17,502 nt of DNA, taken from contig CAMPIH010000031.1 in assembly GCA_946886275.1 (NCBI GenBank), positions 1 through 17,502 on the forward strand, read 5' to 3'. The notes beneath the pieces are model-generated. The model was not told where the DNA came from. It was given only the letters and a program-made list of their open reading frames with translations, and ran no database searches. This document shows, piece after piece, positions 12,151 through 17,502 of the stretch; position 1 is the first letter of the stretch; every line of letters begins with the position of its first letter. A program made the translations under genes and the position numbers. The stretch is from an uncultured Sphingosinicella sp. GTDB taxonomy: Bacteria; Pseudomonadota; Alphaproteobacteria; Sphingomonadales; Sphingomonadaceae.

Positions 12151-14301
12151 ATGATCGGATCGACGACGAAACGCGTCATTCTCGCCGCGTCGATCCTGGC
12201 CCTGATCGTCCTCTTCCTGGAGTCGGGCGCGGTCGATCTCCTCAATCTCGACGCTCTCAAGGCGCGGCGGAACGAGCTTTCGACCCTGGTCGAAACCCGG
12301 CCGCTGATCGTTCTGGCCGTCTTCTTCCTCGCTTATGTCGCGGTGGCGGCGCTTTCCATCCCGGGCGCCGCGGTGATGACCCTGGCCGGAGGTGCCATTT
12401 TCGGCCTCTGGATCGGGCTCGTCGCCGTCTCCTTCGCCTCGGTGGCGGGCGCCACTCTGGCCTTCCTGAGCTCGCGCTATCTGTTCCGCGACTGGGTCAC
12501 GCGCCGCTTCGGCAAAAGGCTCGAAGCGGTCGACCGAGGCCTGGACCGCGACGGCATCTTCTATCTGCTCGCGATCAGGCTGAACCCGGTCTTCCCCTTC
12601 TTCGTCGTCAACCTCGCCATGGGGCTGACCCGGATCTCGGCGCTGAAATTCGCCCTGGTGAGCCAGATCGGAATGCTTCCGGCGACCTTCGTCTACGTCA
12701 ACGCCGGAACCCAGCTCGGCCGCCTCGATTCGCTGTCCGAGATCGCTTCGCCGCAATTGATCGGCTCGCTGGTGCTGCTCAGCCTGCTGCCGATCTTCGG
12801 CAAGGTCGCGGCCGACTTCATTCGCCGGCGGCGCGCCTACAAGGGCTGGAAGAGACCGAGGCGCTTCGACCGCAACCTGATCGTCATCGGCGCCGGCGCC
12901 GGCGGGCTCGTCACCGCCTATATCGCCGCGGCGGTCCGGGCGAAGGTGACCCTGATCGAGGCGGAGCGGATGGGCGGCGACTGCCTCAACACCGGCTGCG
13001 TGCCGTCGAAGGCGCTGATCCGCAGCGCCCGGCTCGCCCACGAGATCCGCCATGCGGAAATTTTCGGCCTTCCCTCGGCGGAGCCGGCGGTCGACTTCCC
13101 GGCGCTCATCGAGCGGGTGAAGAGGATCATCGCCGACATCGCGCCCGCCGACAGCGTCGAACGCTATCGCGGCCTCGGGGTCGACGTCCGCCACGGACAT
13201 GCCCGGATCGTCGATCCCTGGACCGTCGAAGCGAATGGGGAGCGGCTGACCAGCCGGGCGATCGTCATCGCCGCCGGCGCCGAGCCTTTGGTTCCGCCGA
13301 TCCCGGGGATCGAGACGTTCGGTTACCTGACGAGCGACACGATGTGGGAAGCCTTCGCCGAGCGCGAGGCGCTTCCGGAAAAGCTGCTCATCATCGGCGG
13401 CGGCCCGATCGGCGTCGAGATGGCTCAGGCCTTCGCCCGCCTCGGAAGCAAGGTGACCCTGGTCGAGGGCGGCGAGCGGATCCTGCCGAAGGAGGACGAG
13501 GACGTCGCCGCGACCATCGCCGCCGTCCTCGGCGAGGAGGGCGTCGATCTGAGGATGGGCCACGAGGCGGTCCGGATCGAAGGAAAGGTCCTGGTGGCGC
13601 GCACCGAGGCAGGCGAACGCCAATCGGAAACCTATATCCCCTTCGATGACGTCATCCTCGCTGTCGGCCGCAAGCCGAGGCTGAAGGGCTATGGGCTGGA
13701 AGAGCTCGGGATCGACACCGACCAGCCGCTCGAGACGAACGACTGGCTCGAGACCCTCTTCCCGAACATCTATGCGGTCGGCGACGTCGCCGGCGCCTAT
13801 CAGTTCACCCACGCCGCCTCGCACCAGGCCTGGCATGCCGCGGTCAACGCCTTGTTCGGCAGCTTCAGGCGCTTCAAGGTGGATTACAGGGTGCTTCCCT
13901 GGGTGACCTTCACCGATCCCGAAGTCGCCCATGTCGGCCATAATGAGGACAGCGCGAGCGAGGCCGGAATCGCCCATGAGGTGGTGCGATACGGGCTCGA
14001 TCATTTCGACCGGGCGGTGACGGAATCGGCGAGCAGGGGCTTCGTCAAGCTGCTCGTCGCGCCGGGCAAGGACCGGATCCTGGGAGCGACGATCGTCGGC
14101 CACAATGGCGGCGAGCTGATCGCCCCGATCGCCATGGCGATGAAGCATGGTATCGGCCTCAAGAAGCTGCTCGGAACGGTCCACGCCTATCCGACCATGG
14201 CGGAGGCGAACAAGATGGCCGCCGGCGAGTGGCGCAAGGCGAACCAGCCCGAACGGCTGCTCCGCCTGGTCGAAACCTATCATCGCTGGCGGCGCCGTTG
14301 A
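12151..14301 (+). CDS. TVP38/DedA-type membrane domain fused to FAD-dependent disulfide oxidoreductase
   Basis: The 716-residue fusion has an N-terminal membrane module (about 1-225) of the VTT/TVP38 (SNARE_assoc) type, with SIPGAAVMTLAGGAIFG (69-85) and RLNPVFPFFVVNLAMG (143-158). The rest (about 240-716) is a pyridine-nucleotide disulfide oxidoreductase of the mercuric reductase/lipoamide dehydrogenase class. It has FAD motif GAGAGG (247-252), redox pair Cys278/Cys283 in CLNTGCVPSK, NAD(P)H motif GGGPIGVEMA (416-425), second FAD motif YAVGDVAG (541-548) and dimer domain ending HAYPTMAE (678-685). The usual catalytic His of lipoamide dehydrogenase is Tyr680 here, and the MerA C-terminal Cys pair is absent, so neither activity is assured. 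It probably passes electrons from NAD(P)H to a substrate at the membrane. The ATG at 12151 lacks a strong Shine-Dalgarno. It overlaps the next gene by 4 bases. Confidence 0.88.
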   Translation: MIGSTTKRVILAASILALIVLFLESGAVDLLNLDALKARRNELSTLVETRPLIVLAVFFLAYVAVAALSIPGAAVMTLAGGAIFGLWIGLVAVSFASVAGATLAFLSSRYLFRDWVTRRFGKRLEAVDRGLDRDGIFYLLAIRLNPVFPFFVVNLAMGLTRISALKFALVSQIGMLPATFVYVNAGTQLGRLDSLSEIASPQLIGSLVLLSLLPIFGKVAADFIRRRRAYKGWKRPRRFDRNLIVIGAGAGGLVTAYIAAAVRAKVTLIEAERMGGDCLNTGCVPSKALIRSARLAHEIRHAEIFGLPSAEPAVDFPALIERVKRIIADIAPADSVERYRGLGVDVRHGHARIVDPWTVEANGERLTSRAIVIAAGAEPLVPPIPGIETFGYLTSDTMWEAFAEREALPEKLLIIGGGPIGVEMAQAFARLGSKVTLVEGGERILPKEDEDVAATIAAVLGEEGVDLRMGHEAVRIEGKVLVARTEAGERQSETYIPFDDVILAVGRKPRLKGYGLEELGIDTDQPLETNDWLETLFPNIYAVGDVAGAYQFTHAASHQAWHAAVNALFGSFRRFKVDYRVLPWVTFTDPEVAHVGHNEDSASEAGIAHEVVRYGLDHFDRAVTESASRGFVKLLVAPGKDRILGATIVGHNGGELIAPIAMAMKHGIGLKKLLGTVHAYPTMAEANKMAAGEWRKANQPERLLRLVETYHRWRRR

Positions 14302-15335
14302 GGACTCGGATTCTCGTCTTCGCCAAGGCGCCCGTGCCGGGCAAGGTGAAGACCCGCCTCATCAAAGCCCTGGGGGAGACGGCGGCCGCCTGCCTGGCCA
14401 ATCGGATGCTCGAAAAGACGCTCGCCGAAGCGAGTGCGGCGTCGGTCGGACCCGTCGTGCTGATGACCGATCCGGGCCCCCGCCATCCCGCCTGGAACCA
14501 GGTGCGTCCGATCGTCGAAACCTTGACCGCTCAGGGAAAAGGCGATCTCGGCGAGCGGCTCGGCCGAGCGGCCCGGAAGGCCCTGGAGAAAGGCGACAAG
14601 CTGCTGTTGATAGGGACTGACTCCCCCCAGCTCGATCGCCGGCGGCTGAAGGAAGCGGCGATTCGCCTCGAGGATCATGATGGCGTCATCCTGCCCGCGG
14701 CCGACGGGGGCTATGTCCTGCTCGGGCTCCGGCGCTTCGATTCCAGCCTGTTCGAGGGGATCGCCTGGAGCAGCTCCTCGGTGGCGCGGGAAACGATCGC
14801 TCGGATCGAAAGGCTGGGATGGTCGCTCCACGTCGGCGAGACCCTGAGCGACGTCGATGAGCCCGCCGACCTCGAATTTGTCCTGGATTTGCTGCCGGAG
14901 CCGATGGAATTCAGCCCGGCGCGACCGACCCTGCGCTCGATCCTGCCCGTGGCCTTCCTCGGCCTGCTCCTGGCCGGCCTGGCCGCGGCGGCGATCGCCC
15001 GACCGGGCAGCGTGTCGGCGCTCGGGCTTGCTGGGCTTGCTCTGCTCGTCGCCGGCGGCTGCTGGCTGCTGCTCCGGAACCGCTTTCCCGGCGCCCCGAG
15101 ACTTCGTGTGGACCGCACCGGGATGTCCTATGAGCGCGGCGGAAAGACTCGGAATCTGAGCTGGGACGAAGTCGCCGCCATCAAGGTCGACCACCAGAGA
15201 GAGGATATGCGCTTCGTCCCCGTTTCGGGCGAAGCGGCGATCGTCATGAACCGCGACATGGTCTCTGTGGACGGCCAGAGGTTCGACATGCTCATGGAAA
15301 ATTACTGGCTTCCGCGCACTTTCGAACGCGGTTGA
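14298..15335 (+). CDS. TIGR04282-type glycosyltransferase (DUF2064) fused to C-terminal membrane module
   Basis: Residues 1-200 are a DUF2064/TIGR04282 nucleotide-sugar transferase domain ('rSAM/selenodomain-associated transferase 1'). They contain FAKAPVPGKVKTRL (8-21), GTDSPQL (106-112), ADGGYVLLGL (135-144) and DVDEP (185-189). Two membrane helices follow (about 214-234 and 239-260). A cytoplasmic tail of about 85 residues (RVDRTGMSYERGGKTRNLSWDE...) resembles bacterial PH-like domains of membrane proteins by pattern only. Family members I know stop near residue 200-220, so the tail is an unusual fusion. The TTG at 14298 overlaps the preceding TGA as TTGA and places the motif KAPVPGK where the family has it; the frame upstream lies inside the reductase gene. 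Together they form a two-gene operon. A hairpin directly follows the stop. Confidence 0.82.
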   Translation: MRTRILVFAKAPVPGKVKTRLIKALGETAAACLANRMLEKTLAEASAASVGPVVLMTDPGPRHPAWNQVRPIVETLTAQGKGDLGERLGRAARKALEKGDKLLLIGTDSPQLDRRRLKEAAIRLEDHDGVILPAADGGYVLLGLRRFDSSLFEGIAWSSSSVARETIARIERLGWSLHVGETLSDVDEPADLEFVLDLLPEPMEFSPARPTLRSILPVAFLGLLLAGLAAAAIARPGSVSALGLAGLALLVAGGCWLLLRNRFPGAPRLRVDRTGMSYERGGKTRNLSWDEVAAIKVDHQREDMRFVPVSGEAAIVMNRDMVSVDGQRFDMLMENYWLPRTFERG

Positions 15336-15351
15336 GGCGAGCTTTCTCGCC
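15336..15351 (+). terminator. Hairpin directly after the TIGR04282 gene (possible terminator)
   Basis: GGCGAG (15336-15341), loop CTTT, CTCGCC (15346-15351): a perfect 6-bp stem beginning at the first base after the TGA. The sequence after it (GCGTGCGTTTCCGTTTCC) is only mildly T-rich, so efficient intrinsic termination is plausible but not certain. Confidence 0.4.
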
Positions 15352-15389
15352 GCGTGCGTTTCCGTTTCCGGGCGTCTAGGAAGCCGGCC

Positions 15390-15776
15390 ATGGATACACT
15401 GCCGCCTTATGCCCGTTTTCTCGGCATCCGCACCCTTCGTTCGGAGAAAGGCGAGCTGCTATTCGTGATGCCGTTCACAGAAAGGGTCCTTGGCCGCCCC
15501 GGCTTTCTCCATGGCGGGGCGATTGCCGGACTACTGGAATTCGCGGCGGTCGGCGCGATCTTCGAGGAGATCGGATCCTCGGAAGGGATCAGCGTCAAGC
15601 CGATCAACGTCACCGTGAACTATATGCGCGGCGGCACCGATCACGACACGCATGCGGCGGCGACGGTCACCCGGCTGGGCAGCCGGGTCGCCAATGTCGA
15701 GGCCCATGCCTGGCAGCAGGACCGCGACAAGCCGATCGCCGCCGCCCAGATGAACGTGATGGTGCGGAGAAGCTGA
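15390..15776 (+). CDS. PaaI-type hotdog-fold acyl-CoA thioesterase
   Basis: The 128-residue protein has hotdog-fold thioesterase features of the PaaI/YbgC superfamily (4HBT). Visible blocks are the substrate-pocket motif GRPGFLHGGAIAGLLEFAA (about 34-52) with the HGG turn and a likely acidic residue on the long helix, ISVKPINVTVNYMRGG, and a C-terminal strand pair. It should hydrolyse acyl-CoA thioesters in the cytosol; the acyl group is unknown. The ATG at 15390 follows AGGAAG by about six bases and is preferred over the GTG at 15354. It lies 54 bases after the glycosyltransferase-fusion gene with a hairpin between, so it is probably separately transcribed. The TonB gene follows after 58 bases. 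Confidence 0.87.
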   Translation: MDTLPPYARFLGIRTLRSEKGELLFVMPFTERVLGRPGFLHGGAIAGLLEFAAVGAIFEEIGSSEGISVKPINVTVNYMRGGTDHDTHAAATVTRLGSRVANVEAHAWQQDRDKPIAAAQMNVMVRRS

Positions 15777-15834
15777 ATCCCGGCAACGATTCCATTTCAG
15801 TCCTGGTTAAAGTAAAGCCAACCAAGATACTGAC

Positions 15835-16575
15835 ATGTTTACGGAAGTGAATCGAGGTTTGGCGCCGGAGCGGCTCAAGTCGGCGGCCGCCGTCGCCCTT
15901 CTCCACGTCGCGCTGGGCTATGCCTTCATCACCGGCCTGGGCGTCGACATGATCCGCGAGAGCGCCGAGCAGCTCAAGCTCATCGACATTTCGGAACCGC
16001 CGCCGCCACCGCCGGTCGAGGCACCCGTGCCGGCCAAGGCCCGAAGCCAAGCGGAGGAAGGCGCCGCCGCCCCTGAGAATCTCAAGGCCCGTCCGACCGA
16101 GATCGTCGCCTTGCCGCCCCAGATCGTGGTTCCGACGGTGCCGCCGATCGTCGCCGCGCCGGTTCCGGGCACGGGCAGCGAAAGCGATGCCGGCGCCTCC
16201 GACCGGCCGGGGCCGGGCACCGGCGCCGGCGGAACCGGCACCGGCACCGGAAGCGGCGGATCGGGCAGCGGCACCGGCGCCGGCCTGGGCGGCGAGGCGC
16301 GGCTGGTCCGCGGCCGGATCGTCCATGCCGATTATCCGCGAGCCGCGGTCCGCGCCCGGGCCGAAGGCACCGTGGTCGCGCGGCTGAACGTCGGCGCCAA
16401 TGGCCGGGTGACGAGTTGCAGCGTCACCCGATCGAGCGGCAATTCGGCCCTCGACGAGACGACCTGCCGACTCATCCAGCAAAGATTCCGCTTCGATCCC
16501 GCCACCGACAGCCAGGGCCGGCCGATCCCGAGCGTCACCGGCTGGCAGCAGCGCTGGTGGCTGGAGAGCGACTAG
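15835..16575 (+). CDS. TonB family energy transducer
   Basis: The 246-residue protein has the TonB layout. There is a short cytoplasmic N-terminus and one membrane helix (about 16-36, SAAAVALLHVALGYAFITGL) with Ser16 and His24 in positions comparable to the functional Ser/His of TonB. A periplasmic linker (about 53-155) starts with PPPPPP (55-60) and ends in a Gly/Ser/Thr-rich run (127-153). The C-terminal TonB domain (about 156-244) includes YPRAAVRARAEGTVVARLNV and FDPATDSQGRPI. Cys195 and Cys211 could form a disulfide. It transmits proton-motive force to outer-membrane TonB-dependent receptors, but exbB, exbD and any receptor are absent nearby. The ATG at 15835 has no strong Shine-Dalgarno; the 58-base leader is AT-richer than its surroundings and probably holds a promoter. 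It is convergent with the acyl-CoA dehydrogenase gene, 16 bases apart. Confidence 0.88.
   Translation: MFTEVNRGLAPERLKSAAAVALLHVALGYAFITGLGVDMIRESAEQLKLIDISEPPPPPPVEAPVPAKARSQAEEGAAAPENLKARPTEIVALPPQIVVPTVPPIVAAPVPGTGSESDAGASDRPGPGTGAGGTGTGTGSGGSGSGTGAGLGGEARLVRGRIVHADYPRAAVRARAEGTVVARLNVGANGRVTSCSVTRSSGNSALDETTCRLIQQRFRFDPATDSQGRPIPSVTGWQQRWWLESD
16213..16293 (+). repeat. Low-complexity GGC/ACC tract coding the Gly/Thr/Ser linker of TonB
   Basis: Repeated GGCACCGGC and GGCGCCGGC units encode residues 127-153 (GTGAGGTGTGTGSGGSGSGT and on). Such tracts can gain or lose units by slippage and so vary in linker length between strains. Confidence 0.6.
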
Positions 16576-16591
16576 ATTTGCGGCGATCGAC

Positions 16592-17502
16592 CTAGGGCCG
16601 AGCCGCCCTCTTCAGCACTTCCCGGGCGATGACGAGCTGCTGGATCTGGCTGGTGCCTTCGTAGATCCGGAACAGGCGCACGTCGCGGTAGAGGCGCTCG
16701 ATCCCGTAATCGGCGATGTAGCCGGCGCCGCCGAAGATCTGGACGGCGCGGTCGGCGACGCGGCCGACCATCTCGCTCGCATAATATTTGGCGGCGGCGG
16801 CCTCCAAAACGATCCCGTCGCCTCGGTCCTTGAGCGCCGCCGTCTCGAGCACCAGGGCCCGAGCCGCCATCATCTCGGTCTGGGAATCGGCGATCATCGC
16901 CTGGATGAGCTGGAAATCGGCGAGCGGCTTGCCGAACTGGCGCCGCTCGGACGAATAAGCGACGGCGTCGGCGATCAGACGCTCCGCGACTCCGACGCAG
17001 ACGGCGGCGATGTGGAGCCGGCCGCGATCGAGAACCCGCATCGCGATCCTGAAGCCCTCGCCCTCGGCTCCAAGCCGGTTCCTGGCCGGCACCGGCGTCT
17101 CGTCGAAATTGACGTCGCAGACATGGGCGCCCTGCTGGCCCATCTTCTTTTCCGGCCTGCCGATGCTCACTCCGGGAAGATCGGCCGGGACGAGGAAGGC
17201 GGAGACGCCGTTGGCCCCTTCCCCGCCGGTGCGCGCCATCACCGTGAACAGGCTCGCCTTGTCGGCATTGGTGATGAATCTTTTGGTGCCGGTGAGTCGG
17301 TAGACGCCTGCCCCGGACCCCGATCCGGGGTCACCCTCTCGGACGGCGCGGGTCTGGACAGAGGCGCTGTCGGATCCAGCGCCGGGCTCGGTCAAGGCGA
17401 AGCTGGTGACGATCTCGCCCGACGCGATCCTGGGCAGCCATAGACGTTTCTGCGCGTCGGAGCCGGCCATGACGAGGCCCTGGCTGCCGATCCCGACATT
17501 GG
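16592..17502 (-). CDS. Acyl-CoA dehydrogenase (5' part beyond the window)
   Basis: The frame runs off the right edge without a stop; an in-frame ATG at 17470 is internal, because family-like sequence (NVGIGSQGLV) precedes it. About 303 C-terminal residues are visible, counted here from that ATG. They include FALTEPGAGSD (24-34, FAD/substrate contact), GTKRFITNAD (61-70), RRQFGKPLADFQ (176-187), QIFGGAGYIADYGIERLYRD (244-263) and IYEGTSQIQ (269-277), whose Glu271 is the expected catalytic base. The enzyme would oxidise an acyl-CoA to the 2,3-enoyl-CoA with FAD and electron-transfer flavoprotein; the motifs fit short- or branched-chain members, but the substrate is open. Residues 47-55 (DPGSGSGAG) are a Gly-rich insertion in a loop, encoded by a palindromic sequence. 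It is convergent with the TonB gene and ends in TAG. Confidence 0.92.
   Translation of the reverse strand, partial: NVGIGSQGLVMAGSDAQKRLWLPRIASGEIVTSFALTEPGAGSDSASVQTRAVREGDPGSGSGAGVYRLTGTKRFITNADKASLFTVMARTGGEGANGVSAFLVPADLPGVSIGRPEKKMGQQGAHVCDVNFDETPVPARNRLGAEGEGFRIAMRVLDRGRLHIAAVCVGVAERLIADAVAYSSERRQFGKPLADFQLIQAMIADSQTEMMAARALVLETAALKDRGDGIVLEAAAAKYYASEMVGRVADRAVQIFGGAGYIADYGIERLYRDVRLFRIYEGTSQIQQLVIAREVLKRAARP
17306..17332 (-). repeat. REP-like palindrome inside the acyl-CoA dehydrogenase gene
   Basis: GACCCCG (17316-17322), centre ATC, CGGGGTC (17326-17332) is a perfect inverted repeat with 7-bp arms. The overlapping pair CCCCGGA (17311-17317) and TCCGGGG (17324-17330) gives an alternative stem. 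The 27-base stretch encodes nine residues (DPGSGSGAG) where related dehydrogenases usually have a short turn. From memory, palindromes of this CCCCGGAT type are common between genes in sphingomonads. Confidence 0.5.

Noticed and set aside
13303..13317. Short palindrome CGATCCCGGGGATCG in the FAD-reductase gene
   Set aside because: It encodes the conserved Pro-Pro-Ile-Pro-Gly turn and is explained by codon choice.
12061..14283. A 740-codon open frame on the minus strand opposite the TVP38/FAD-reductase gene
   Set aside because: The plus-strand protein has full FAD, NAD and redox-Cys motifs; the antisense product is Asp/Arg/Gln-rich with no domain, so it is a codon-bias shadow.
15777..15834. 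GATACT near 15826-15831 as a -10 box for the TonB gene
   Set aside because: It ends 3 bases before the ATG, which would need a transcript starting inside the gene; no good -35 is present.

Overview
The window reads as chromosomal DNA of a GC-rich alphaproteobacterium, most likely a sphingomonad (Sphingomonadales). This is inferred from codon use, a TonB-type energy transducer, a BTLCP (LapG-type) cysteine proteinase, a TVP38/FAD-reductase fusion, and protein-sequence resemblances judged from memory. I see no rRNA or tRNA gene, CRISPR array, phage gene, transposase or insertion sequence. Genes fill the window and no gene-free stretch exceeds 300 bases. The largest gaps (about 110-135 bases: 363-470, 1116-1250, 1890-2024, 12020-12150) hold short inverted repeats and presumed promoters.

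Layout. 1-470: a small hypothetical gene on the minus strand, flanked by two related palindromic repeat fragments. 471-1889: a LuxR-type HTH/VOC fusion (minus) divergent from a glutathione S-transferase (plus). 2025-2945: a periplasmic LapG-type cysteine proteinase (plus), convergent with a four-gene minus-strand series running from 6258 down to 2966 (DUF2459/TIGR02117 protein, PuuD-like membrane protein, GFA-type zinc protein, class C beta-lactamase-like serine hydrolase). 6318-8381: MOFRL-type glycerate kinase and S-methyl-5'-thioadenosine phosphorylase, a compact plus-strand pair.

8414-15335 is the most interesting region: a divergent seven-gene locus. Leftward from 12019 run msrB, msrA, a radical SAM protein, a TIGR04283-type glycosyltransferase and a prolyl-4-hydroxylase-like 2-oxoglutarate dioxygenase. 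Gaps are 5, 17 and 1 nt, followed by an 8-nt overlap, so this is almost certainly one operon. Rightward from 12151 run a membrane TVP38/DedA-type domain fused to a pyridine-nucleotide disulfide oxidoreductase, and a TIGR04282-type glycosyltransferase fused to a C-terminal membrane module; stop and start overlap as TTGA. The families TIGR04282 and TIGR04283 were defined as partners of radical SAM/selenodomain (arsenosugar-type) proteins. No arsenic methyltransferase or selenodomain protein is visible here, so the locus may be an uncharacterised radical SAM/hydroxylase/glycosyltransferase pathway with its own redox-repair enzymes.

15390-17502: a PaaI-type thioesterase, an orphan TonB-family protein with Pro- and Gly-rich linkers, and convergently an acyl-CoA dehydrogenase cut by the window end. 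The dehydrogenase carries an in-frame REP-like palindrome.

All function calls come from reading motifs. No database search was possible, and start codons are judged from spacing, Shine-Dalgarno-like sequence and family length.
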